Part shown: piece by piece, positions 15,226 through 21,384 of the stretch | Layout: each line of letters begins with the position of its first letter | Position numbering within the stretch: the first letter of the stretch is position 1 | Assembly: GCA_035295665.1 (NCBI GenBank) | Contig: DATGIQ010000326.1 | Location: 1-22,081 of the forward strand | Source of the DNA: DATGIQ01 sp035295665 | Lineage (GTDB): Bacteria; Planctomycetota; Planctomycetia; Gemmatales; Gemmataceae | Direction of reading: 5' to 3' | Length of the DNA: 22,081 bases | Position numbers and translations under genes: made by a program | The notes under the pieces: generated by a model | Databases searched by the model: none | The model's input: the letters and a program-made list of their open reading frames with translations, nothing else | Told to the model about the DNA's origin: nothing

Positions 15226-16185
15226 ATGAGTACCCAGGCTTCTGGCTCTGCGGATGCCTCTTCCAGTCGTCGGGACTTTTTGCACCAGGCGGCGGGGCTG
15301 GCCGCCGGCGCCGCGGCCCTGGCCAACCCGGTCGCTGCTGCAGACCCCGCACGGCCGCTTTTGCCAACCATTCAGCTAGGGAGCCATGCTGTCACACGGC
15401 TAATCATCGGCGGCAACCCGATTTACGGCTACTCGCACTTCAACAAGCTGCTGAGCCAGCTTCAAAGCACTTGGCACACCCCGGAAAGGGTAGAGGCCTT
15501 GCTCAAACGGTGCGAACAGGCTGGGATTAACACCTGGCAAAACAGCTACGCAGCGCGGACCCTGAGCGATCTGGAGCGTTACCGTGCAGCCGGCGGCAAA
15601 TTGCAATGGCTCTGCCTGGGAAAGCCAGATTGGGACGTGCTGCCGGAGCAGATTGACGACGCTGCCAAGCACAGGCCGCTGGGCATTGCGCCCCACGGTG
15701 CCCTTGCCGAACGGCTGCACCGTCAGAACCGGCTTGGCGTGCTGACGGATCTCCTCGAGCGCATCCGCGACCGAGGCGTTCTGGTCGGCTTATCCGCGCA
15801 CAATCCCGCCCTGATCGAGCTCGCGGAAGAAAAGGGTTGGGACGTCGACTATTTCATGTGCTGCCTGTATTACCTAACCCGTCCCCGTGAGGAATTCAAA
15901 AAACTGCTCGGCGACCATTTGCCGCTCGGCGAAATCTATCTCCCCACTGATCCGCCGCGAATGTTCTCCGTGATCAAGGCAACTCGCAAACCTTGTCTGG
16001 TTTACAAAGTACTGGCTGCCGGCCGGCGAATCAGCACCCCGGCCGAAATCCGCAATTGCTTCGAAACCGCCCTATCCAACATCAAACCCACAGATGCGCT
16101 CATCGTCGGAATGTACCAGCAGCTGGGCGACCAGGTCGGCGAGAACTCGGCCTTGGTGCGCGAGATCTGTTCGCGCTCACGTTGA
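15226..16185 (+). CDS. Tat-exported TIM-barrel (aldo/keto reductase-like) protein
   Basis: A 319-residue protein with a twin-arginine signal SSRRDFLHQAAGLAAGAAAL (R15-R16) and probable cleavage near residue 38 (PVAAA). The mature domain starts VTRLIIGGNPIYGYSHFNKL, followed by RVEALLKRCEQAGINTWQN and alternating helices and strands to the end, in the manner of an aldo/keto reductase-like (beta/alpha)8 barrel, though the Tyr-Lys-His-Asp catalytic set of AKRs was not clearly recognised. The start is the ATG at 15226, with GGGGAG about 8 nt upstream; an in-frame TTG at 15211 is less likely. Export in folded form suggests a bound cofactor or metal. It follows the PQQ propeller by 27 bp, in the same operon. 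Exact reaction unknown. Confidence 0.8.
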   Translation: MSTQASGSADASSSRRDFLHQAAGLAAGAAALANPVAAADPARPLLPTIQLGSHAVTRLIIGGNPIYGYSHFNKLLSQLQSTWHTPERVEALLKRCEQAGINTWQNSYAARTLSDLERYRAAGGKLQWLCLGKPDWDVLPEQIDDAAKHRPLGIAPHGALAERLHRQNRLGVLTDLLERIRDRGVLVGLSAHNPALIELAEEKGWDVDYFMCCLYYLTRPREEFKKLLGDHLPLGEIYLPTDPPRMFSVIKATRKPCLVYKVLAAGRRISTPAEIRNCFETALSNIKPTDALIVGMYQQLGDQVGENSALVREICSRSR

Positions 16186-16294
16186 GCAAGGTTGGTTCAT
16201 CAAACTACCCAGTCTACCTGAAAATCAACCGCGGTATCGCCCGCAAGGTTTCACGGACAATTCACCGAGAAATCAACACATTCACAAATTCTGA

Positions 16295-16323
16295 TTGCTG
16301 TCCCCCCGCAGCCGATGTAAACT
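16295..16323 (+). promoter_or_regulatory. Promoter candidate for the STAS gene
   Basis: TTGCTG (16295-16300), 17-bp spacer, TAAACT (16318-16323); three and four of six matches. The expected transcription start falls near 16330, so the transcript would begin at the hairpin at 16329-16348. Confidence 0.35.
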
Positions 16324-16328
16324 CCTGT

Positions 16329-16348
16329 CTCCTACGATGCCGTAGGGG
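16329..16348 (+). promoter_or_regulatory. Leader hairpin covering part of the STAS Shine-Dalgarno
   Basis: CCTACG (16331-16336) pairs with CGTAGG (16341-16346) around the four-base loop ATGC; a T-G wobble and a C-G pair extend the stem to 16329/16348. The right arm runs into the G-run at 16345-16350, which is the best Shine-Dalgarno for the ATG at 16359 with 8 nt spacing. The stem could therefore hide the ribosome site. Confidence 0.45.
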
Positions 16349-16358
16349 GGCACGGCCG

Positions 16359-16721
16359 ATGATTTCTCGACTCGATCAACATTACTTACACGTCGAACAA
16401 ATTGGTGACGTTACCGTCGTCACCTTTAACCGTAGCGAATTCCTGGATGAAACGACGATCCGGCTCATTGGCGAGCAGTTGTTTCACCTCGCCCAAAAGT
16501 CGGACCGTCCGCTCCTGGTCTTGAATGTCGCCGCTGTCAAGAAACTCAGCACGATGATGCTCGGTCACTTCATTACGTTGCACAAGAAAGCCCGAGCTGC
16601 CGGCGGCCGATTGGTCCTTTGCCGGCTCGACCCGCAGCTCCACGAAGCCTTCGACATGCTTCGCGTCGGACAGATCATCCCCATCTACGCCGAAGAGCAG
16701 GATGCTTTGCAGGCCTTCTGA
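16359..16721 (+). CDS. STAS domain protein (anti-anti-sigma factor type)
   Basis: A 120-residue protein consisting of one STAS domain: strand VEQIGDVTVVTFNRSEFLDETTI, helix EQLFHLAQKS, strand PLLVLNVAAVKKLS, helix MLGHFITLHKKARAAGGRLVLCRL, and the C-terminal segment LHEAFDMLRVGQIIPIYAEEQDALQAF. In SpoIIAA-type anti-sigma antagonists the Ser at the end of the third strand is phosphorylated by a partner kinase; S64 in KKLSTMMLG occupies that place. The usual DSSG is replaced by LSTMM. The partner kinase, phosphatase and sigma factor are not in the window, so it is probably a stand-alone signalling component. The start is set by a G-rich ribosome site, 8 nt upstream, overlapped by a hairpin. Confidence 0.88.
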   Translation: MISRLDQHYLHVEQIGDVTVVTFNRSEFLDETTIRLIGEQLFHLAQKSDRPLLVLNVAAVKKLSTMMLGHFITLHKKARAAGGRLVLCRLDPQLHEAFDMLRVGQIIPIYAEEQDALQAF

Positions 16722-16792
16722 ATCCAGTTCCGCGCGGGGCATGCCACGGCGCGAATCTGCGAACCGCCGCTAACCGTTCACGAGCAGCTCCC

Positions 16793-16822
16793 TTTACCCC
16801 CATCCCCATCGAGTGATAGACT
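16793..16822 (+). promoter_or_regulatory. Extended -10 promoter candidate for the TPR/acyl-CoA dehydrogenase unit
   Basis: TTTACC (16793-16798, four of six), 18-bp spacer, TAGACT (16817-16822, four of six) preceded by TGA, forming an extended -10. The predicted leader to the ATG at 16867 is about 38 nt. Confidence 0.4.
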
Positions 16823-16866
16823 GATCGTGTGTTGGCGGCCGCGTTTCCCGAAAGGAACGGTGGTGC

Positions 16867-18192
16867 ATGCAAACCCTTCGCAACGTTACGGTTTGGCTTG
16901 CCTTGTTGGCTTTCACGAACACCAGCCGGGCCGGCCTGTACTATTCGGGCGAATCCTTCGATGAACTGCCGTCCCAATGGCGTGGGTTCCTTCTCGATCA
17001 GCGTGCGCTCCGAATGATTGCCGTCCAGCCGGGCGGTGCTACGCCAGCCAGTCCGCTGCGCGTCCAGTACGAACAGGCAATGGGCAAGCTGGAAAAAGCC
17101 GGTCAGCAGCGGAAGCTCACGGCGGATGAATTGGCTGATCAGGGTGCGCTGTATGTTCGCCTGGGTCAACCGGCAAAAGCGGTGGCGCTGTTGCGGTTGG
17201 CGGAGCGCGCCTATCCGAACCACTTCCGAATCGTCGCCAATCTCGGAACCGCGTGGCAGCTGCAAGGCGATCTCCAACAGGCGGCTGCCTGTTTGGAGCA
17301 GGCGGTCCGGCTGTCGCCGGGAAAGCTTCAGAAAGCCGAGGAACTGCAACTCAAGCTGGTCCGTCTCCGCCGGCAGGAAGCGCGCGGGGGGCACGGGCTG
17401 GATGATCTGTTCGGCGTTCGCCTCGTCGATGAAACCGGCATCTATCGACCGGGCAAATTGCCGGCTGGGGAACCGAAGAAACTTCCCTCCGATGCGACCG
17501 CGCTGGCACAGCAGCTGGCGCTATGGCTGCCAGCTGACGGCCGGCTGCTTTGGCAATTGGCGGAGCTGGCGAATGCCCACGGAGATATTCGCACGGCTCT
17601 TGCGATCATGGACGGCTGCGTGACCGAGTTCGGTCTCCACGATTCAGAGCTGCGCCGGCATCGCCAGCTACTCCGGGAAGCAGCCGATGCATTGGCCCAG
17701 CAGACCCCAGCCCAGGGAGACAACGCCCAGGCGACGCACACCGGACACACGGCCGTTTTCCGTCCCCGTTCGAAGCGGCCGCTCCTGAGTAAGCTCCCTG
17801 CCGGCCCATTGCCGCCCGTCACGCTCACTGGCATCAATCCGCTTCCCTGGTCGGTGCTCGCCGAGACCCATGTCGACCGGCAATTCAAACCGACCTTTCC
17901 CAACTATCTTCGGGAACTGGACAACAAGCAGGTGTCGCTGACCGGCTTCATGCAGCCGCTGGGCGAAGATCTGGAAATGAGCTCGTTCATGCTGATCGAA
18001 TACCCGGTGGGCTGCTGGTACTGCGAGATGCCGGAAGTAACGGGAATTCTGTTGATCGAGATGCCCGTGAACAAAACCACCACTTTCACGCGCAGCCAGG
18101 TCAAAATCATCGGCAAGCTCTCGCTCAATGGCAGCGATCCGGAGAACTTTCTGTACACGATCAAGGATGCCAAGGTTTCTGGCGCGGACTGA
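16867..18192 (+). CDS. Exported TPR protein with C-terminal DUF3299-like domain
   Basis: A 441-residue protein with an N-terminal signal-like segment (VWLALLAFTNTSRAG, cleavage near 22). Residues 85-170 are tetratricopeptide repeats (ADQGALYVRLGQPAKAVALLRLAERAYPN, then NLGTAWQLQGDLQQAAACLEQAVRLSPG), with more helices at 208-275. A Gln/Thr-rich linker leads to a C-terminal domain (about 345-435) with QVSLTGFMQPLGEDLEMSSF, VGCWYCEMPE (C383, C386) and KIIGKLSLNGSDPENFLYTI, resembling DUF3299. The CxxC pair is a possible metal or redox site. It lies 15 bp before the acyl-CoA dehydrogenase gene and probably shares its mRNA, although a metabolic link is not obvious. The domain name is given from memory. 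Confidence 0.8.
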   Translation: MQTLRNVTVWLALLAFTNTSRAGLYYSGESFDELPSQWRGFLLDQRALRMIAVQPGGATPASPLRVQYEQAMGKLEKAGQQRKLTADELADQGALYVRLGQPAKAVALLRLAERAYPNHFRIVANLGTAWQLQGDLQQAAACLEQAVRLSPGKLQKAEELQLKLVRLRRQEARGGHGLDDLFGVRLVDETGIYRPGKLPAGEPKKLPSDATALAQQLALWLPADGRLLWQLAELANAHGDIRTALAIMDGCVTEFGLHDSELRRHRQLLREAADALAQQTPAQGDNAQATHTGHTAVFRPRSKRPLLSKLPAGPLPPVTLTGINPLPWSVLAETHVDRQFKPTFPNYLRELDNKQVSLTGFMQPLGEDLEMSSFMLIEYPVGCWYCEMPEVTGILLIEMPVNKTTTFTRSQVKIIGKLSLNGSDPENFLYTIKDAKVSGAD

Positions 18193-18207
18193 AACGTGGA
18201 GGGTTCC

Positions 18208-19980
18208 ATGACGGTCACGGCACAAGAACGCGAGCAGCAAATCAAGCAAGCGGAAGAAGTATTGTTCTCGGGTCCGCAACAGCTGGGGTTTGCCAATGGC
18301 CTGTTCTTCGGTCAATTCAACGCCGCGCAAATCGACCCCTATCCCGAGCTGAAGCCCGAGGAACGCGATGCGGTAGCCAAGGCTGTGAGCGATGTCCGCC
18401 GCTTTGCCCAGGAGAAGATCCACGCCGCCACCATTGACCGAAACGCGGAAATTCCCGAGGACGTAATCCGGGGGCTGGGCGAGCTGGGCGTTTTGGGCAT
18501 GACCGTACCGGCCACGTATGGGGGACGGGGCTTTTCGCAGCTCGGTTATTGCCGCGTCATGGAAGTGATCGGCGGCCATTGTGCGGCCACGGCGGTCTTT
18601 GTCAATGCGCACCACAGTATCGGCGTCCGTGCGTTGTTGATTTACGGTACCGAGGAACAAAAGCGCCGCTGGGTCCCGGACCTGGCACGCGGGCACCAGT
18701 TGGCGGCATTCGCCCTCACGGAGCCGGAGGCAGGCTCCGATGCGGCCAACGTTCAGACGACGGCCATGCCGACTGCCGACGGGAAGACGTATATCCTGAA
18801 TGGCCAGAAACGTTACATCACCAACGGAGCGATTGCCGGAGTGCTAACGGTCATGGCACGAACGCAGGTCCCTGGCAGCAGTGAAACCAAGGTGAGCGCA
18901 TTCATCGTGACGCCGGACATGCCCGGCTTCGAAGTGCTGGAAGCGCGGATGCCCAAGGTCGGAATTCGCGGCACCGCCACTGGGCGATTGGCGTTCCATG
19001 AGATGCCGGTGCCGTCGGAGAACCTCTTGGGCCAGCGCGGGAAGGGGCTTCAGATTGCTCTCAACACGCTGAACTATGGGCGGATTACGTTCGGGGCCAG
19101 CTGTACCGGCGTAGCCAAGGTATGCCTCAAAGCTGCTGTCACCCATGCCAAGAAGCGCGTGCAGTTCAAGCAGCCGCTCAGCGAATTCGAGCTGGTCAAA
19201 AAGAAAATCGCTTACATGGCTGCCCACGCCTTTGCCATGGAGGCCACGGTGAATGAATGTGCCGCCCTCATCGACCGCGGCAGCGACATCAAGCTCGAAA
19301 CCGCCATGCTCAAGGTCTGGTCGACCGATGCCCTGTGGACGATCGTTAACGACACGATCCAGATCTATGGTGGTCAGGCGTTTTTCTGTAACGAGCCATA
19401 TGAACGGATGATGCGGGATGCCCGGCTCAACATGATCGGCGAAGGAGCCAACGATGTCCTGCGCGTTTTCATCGCCATGGTCGGCATGAAGCCGGTGATC
19501 GACCAGTTGCTGGGCCTCAAGACCGCCTTGGCCGCTCCGTTCAAGGAGCTGGGAACGCTGCTCAGTTTTGGCGCCAAGCGGGTCGGGGCGCAGCTCGGTC
19601 TGACTACGCCGGAGGTCTTGGTTCGGACGGCCGAATTGCGGCCGTTTGCGCAGGAGCTGGGCAAGCGGGTCCGCGAATTTGGCTTGGCGGTGCAAACGGC
19701 CTTGCTCCGTTATCGGGAAGCCATCGTGGATCGGCAATATGTGCTGGAGCGCATTTCGGATGCCGCGTGCGAATTGTACGCCTCCGGCTGCACACTCAGC
19801 CGACTCGATCACATGCTGGCACAGGGCAACGGAAATGCGGTCGAGCGGAGTAGGGACGCGGTGTCGGGTAAGTATTTCCTGCGCCTGGCCAATCGGCGCA
19901 TCCGGCAGAGCTTGGCAGCGCTTACGGATAATGATGACGAAATGACTACCGCGGCGGCCAACGCAGCATTGGGGCAGTAA
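18208..19980 (+). CDS. Acyl-CoA dehydrogenase, VLCAD/ACAD9-type
   Basis: A 590-residue flavoenzyme that desaturates acyl-CoA in the first step of fatty-acid beta-oxidation. Features: GMTVPATYGGRGFSQLGYCRVMEVIGG, FALTEPEAGSDAAN (substrate/FAD region), GQKRYITNGAIAG, MPKVGIRGTATGRLAF, then IYGGQAFFCNEPYERMMRDARLNMIGEGANDVLRVFIA, where E412 in GEGAND matches the catalytic Glu. The length, the R-x-x-x-I-x-EG-x-ND-x-LR-x-F pattern and the C-terminal 150-residue extension are typical of very-long-chain enzymes (about 590-620 residues) and not of the shorter medium-chain ones. The ATG at 18208 follows GGAGGG by 4-5 nt; an in-frame GTG at 18196 is possible. It follows the TPR gene by 15 bp and precedes a long terminator-like hairpin. 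Confidence 0.93.
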   Translation: MTVTAQEREQQIKQAEEVLFSGPQQLGFANGLFFGQFNAAQIDPYPELKPEERDAVAKAVSDVRRFAQEKIHAATIDRNAEIPEDVIRGLGELGVLGMTVPATYGGRGFSQLGYCRVMEVIGGHCAATAVFVNAHHSIGVRALLIYGTEEQKRRWVPDLARGHQLAAFALTEPEAGSDAANVQTTAMPTADGKTYILNGQKRYITNGAIAGVLTVMARTQVPGSSETKVSAFIVTPDMPGFEVLEARMPKVGIRGTATGRLAFHEMPVPSENLLGQRGKGLQIALNTLNYGRITFGASCTGVAKVCLKAAVTHAKKRVQFKQPLSEFELVKKKIAYMAAHAFAMEATVNECAALIDRGSDIKLETAMLKVWSTDALWTIVNDTIQIYGGQAFFCNEPYERMMRDARLNMIGEGANDVLRVFIAMVGMKPVIDQLLGLKTALAAPFKELGTLLSFGAKRVGAQLGLTTPEVLVRTAELRPFAQELGKRVREFGLAVQTALLRYREAIVDRQYVLERISDAACELYASGCTLSRLDHMLAQGNGNAVERSRDAVSGKYFLRLANRRIRQSLAALTDNDDEMTTAAANAALGQ

Positions 19981-20030
19981 CGTTTCGTGGCGGCGCAGAA
20001 CGGTGGAGATTTCCGGACCGCCGCGAAACG
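19981..20030. terminator. GC-rich hairpin between convergent genes, probable two-way terminator
   Basis: CGTTTCGTGGCGG (19981-19993) pairs with CCGCCGCGAAACG (20018-20030): 13 bp with one wobble pair, around a 24-nt loop. The left arm begins directly after the dehydrogenase stop codon and the right arm ends 9 bp before the stop of the BON gene on the other strand. No T-run follows. Confidence 0.65.
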
Positions 20031-20038
20031 GTGCGCAA

Positions 20039-20254
20039 CTAGCGTACCACCAACACCCGATTATGCAGTTTTCGGGAGCCGAGGACGGGCATGATGGTTT
20101 CCTGCGCCAACTGCTTGAGGTAGTAGCTGGAAACGGAGCCCGTTAGGATAACCGCTTCATCGGTTTCCTCGACCCGCAAGTTCCGCAGAGCGGGGATCGG
20201 ACTTTGCCGGAGAACCTGATCCGCCGGCGATTGCAACACAACAGACGCTGCCAT
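20039..20254 (-). CDS. Small BON-domain protein
   Basis: A 71-residue protein ending in a BON-type motif: LRNLRVEETDEAVILTGSVSSYYLKQLAQETIMPVLGSRKLHNRVLVV, with the alternating strand-helix-strand order and the conserved Gly of 'V.L.G.V.S...' seen in small planctomycete BON proteins. BON domains usually bind membranes or other proteins, often in the periplasm, but no signal peptide is seen here. The start at 20254 is chosen because GGAG lies 9 nt upstream and because the added N-terminus of a longer frame to 20413 is Arg/Leu-rich and unlike the family. It is a single-gene unit, converging on the acyl-CoA dehydrogenase across a hairpin. Function unknown. Confidence 0.7.
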   Translation of the reverse strand: MAASVVLQSPADQVLRQSPIPALRNLRVEETDEAVILTGSVSSYYLKQLAQETIMPVLGSRKLHNRVLVVR

Positions 20255-20352
20255 TGAACCGTGCTCCTTCCCATTAGGGGACCGTCGCGGCTGCGCGGCC
20301 AGGAGCAATTCACTCCGCCCTAGCCGTTGGCCGGCGAGACAGCGGACGCAGC

Positions 20353-20391
20353 GGCCGAAATCCTTCGGCCACCTGCGCCCAAAAGGGCGCA
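20353..20391. repeat. Two tandem 7-bp hairpins with four-base loops
   Basis: GGCCGAA-ATCC-TTCGGCC (20353-20370) and TGCGCCC-AAAA-GGGCGCA (20374-20391) are each perfectly paired and are separated by three bases. They lie upstream of the BON gene, on what would be its leader if transcription starts to the right. Confidence 0.45.
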
Positions 20392-20467
20392 AATCCATTG
20401 CAATATTGAGCACTCGGTTGACGGAGAGGCGATGATCGTTCGGTGCAACATCCGTGCTCCCGATTGC

Positions 20468-20481
20468 AAGCTCATGAGCTT
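20468..20481. promoter_or_regulatory. Perfect 14-bp palindrome in intergenic region
   Basis: AAGCTCATGAGCTT is a perfect inverted repeat without spacer, between the BON and RluA-family genes. It could be an operator for a dimeric regulator, but no matching second site was seen and chance is possible. Confidence 0.25.
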
Positions 20482-20649
20482 CGATCGAATCCGCAGTTAT
20501 TTATCATAAACCCGGCGCGGAGCCGAAGCAAACGGTTTTTCGGAATTTTTCTGCGCAAACGACAAAGACCCCTTCTTCGCCCTCGCTGGTCCATCTCCTT
20601 CCGGCGCCCACAATGGTTCTGGTAGGATAAGGAGCATTGCGGCGACGCC

Positions 20650-21384
20650 GTGGGCCTGGTTGACTTTCCTTCGTGGATCCTTTCCGTGAGTGTGCCGCCG
20701 GTCGAAATTCTCTATGAAGACAACCACTGCCTGGCGATCGCCAAGCCGGCCGGATTCCCGACGACGCATTACCAGGCCCGGGAAGAGACCCTTGACCGTG
20801 CTGTCAAGCAATATCTCAAGGAGAAATACCACAAACCGGGAAATGTCTTCCTCGGCATCGTCCATCGGCTGGATCGGCCGGTTTCGGGAGTGTTGATGTT
20901 CGCGCGCACCAGCAAAGGGGCGGCCCGGCTTGCGGAGCAGTTCCGGCACGGAACGGTGGAGAAAGTGTACTGGGCAGTCGTGGAGGGAGACCTGGCCAAG
21001 CCAGCCGGCACGCTCGAGGACTGGTTGAGGAAGGACCGCATTGCGGCCCGGGTCGAAGTCGTCGATGCGCAGACTCCCGGGGCTCGCCAGGCGCTCTTGC
21101 ACTACCAGCGAAAAGCTCAGCATGGCGGCCTGACACTGCTGGAAGTGCGGCCTCAGACGGGTCGAACGCACCAGTTGCGCGTCCAGCTAGCCCAACGAGG
21201 TTGTCCAATCTATGGGGACGCAAAATATGGCTCAATCCGTGTGTTTGATGAGGCCATCGCCCTGCACGCCCGTTCGTTGACATTTCTGCACCCGATCCGG
21301 TACGAGCCGATCACGTTGACGGCCGAGCTTCCGCGGGGCTGGCGTGGCCGCTTCGCCCATCTCCTCCAGGGGATTTCGCAATGA
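20650..21384 (+). CDS. RluA family pseudouridine synthase
   Basis: A 244-residue enzyme of the RluA/RsuA-like pseudouridine synthase class, which isomerises uridine in rRNA or tRNA. The catalytic motif HRLDRPVSG (72-80) carries the nucleophilic Asp75, and EVRPQTGRTHQLRVQLA is the second conserved block, followed by GDAKYG and LHARSLTFLHPI. There is no S4 domain; the protein starts directly near EILYEDNHCLAIAKPAGFPT, as in the shorter family members. The start is a GTG at 20650; other GTG codons at 20686 and 20692 are closer to the conserved core, so the start is uncertain. AAGGAG lies about 15 nt upstream. It overlaps the next gene by 4 bp (ATGA). The substrate position is unknown. Confidence 0.88.
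   Translation: MGLVDFPSWILSVSVPPVEILYEDNHCLAIAKPAGFPTTHYQAREETLDRAVKQYLKEKYHKPGNVFLGIVHRLDRPVSGVLMFARTSKGAARLAEQFRHGTVEKVYWAVVEGDLAKPAGTLEDWLRKDRIAARVEVVDAQTPGARQALLHYQRKAQHGGLTLLEVRPQTGRTHQLRVQLAQRGCPIYGDAKYGSIRVFDEAIALHARSLTFLHPIRYEPITLTAELPRGWRGRFAHLLQGISQ

Larger units (their letters stand above)
20255..20649. other. Intergenic region between BON and RluA-family genes (395 bp)
   Basis: No gene is convincingly coded. The minus-strand frame upstream of the BON start (to 20413) is open but lacks conserved features. The region holds two tandem 7-bp hairpins (20353-20391) and a perfect 14-bp palindrome (20468-20481). An AAGGAG at about 20629 precedes the RluA-family start. No tRNA or clear sRNA was recognised, although the hairpins could belong to one. 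Confidence 0.45.

Noticed and set aside
13861..15285. 474-codon open frame on the minus strand across the PQQ propeller gene
   Set aside because: It is antisense to a well-supported secreted propeller, and its translation has no recognisable domain, as expected of a GC-rich mirror frame.
18844..19812. 322-codon minus-strand frame within the acyl-CoA dehydrogenase
   Set aside because: Shadow of a strongly conserved enzyme; no motif of its own.
20255..20413. Longer N-terminus for the BON protein (start at 20413)
   Set aside because: A well-placed Shine-Dalgarno precedes 20254, and the additional 53 residues are Arg/Leu-rich and do not match the family.
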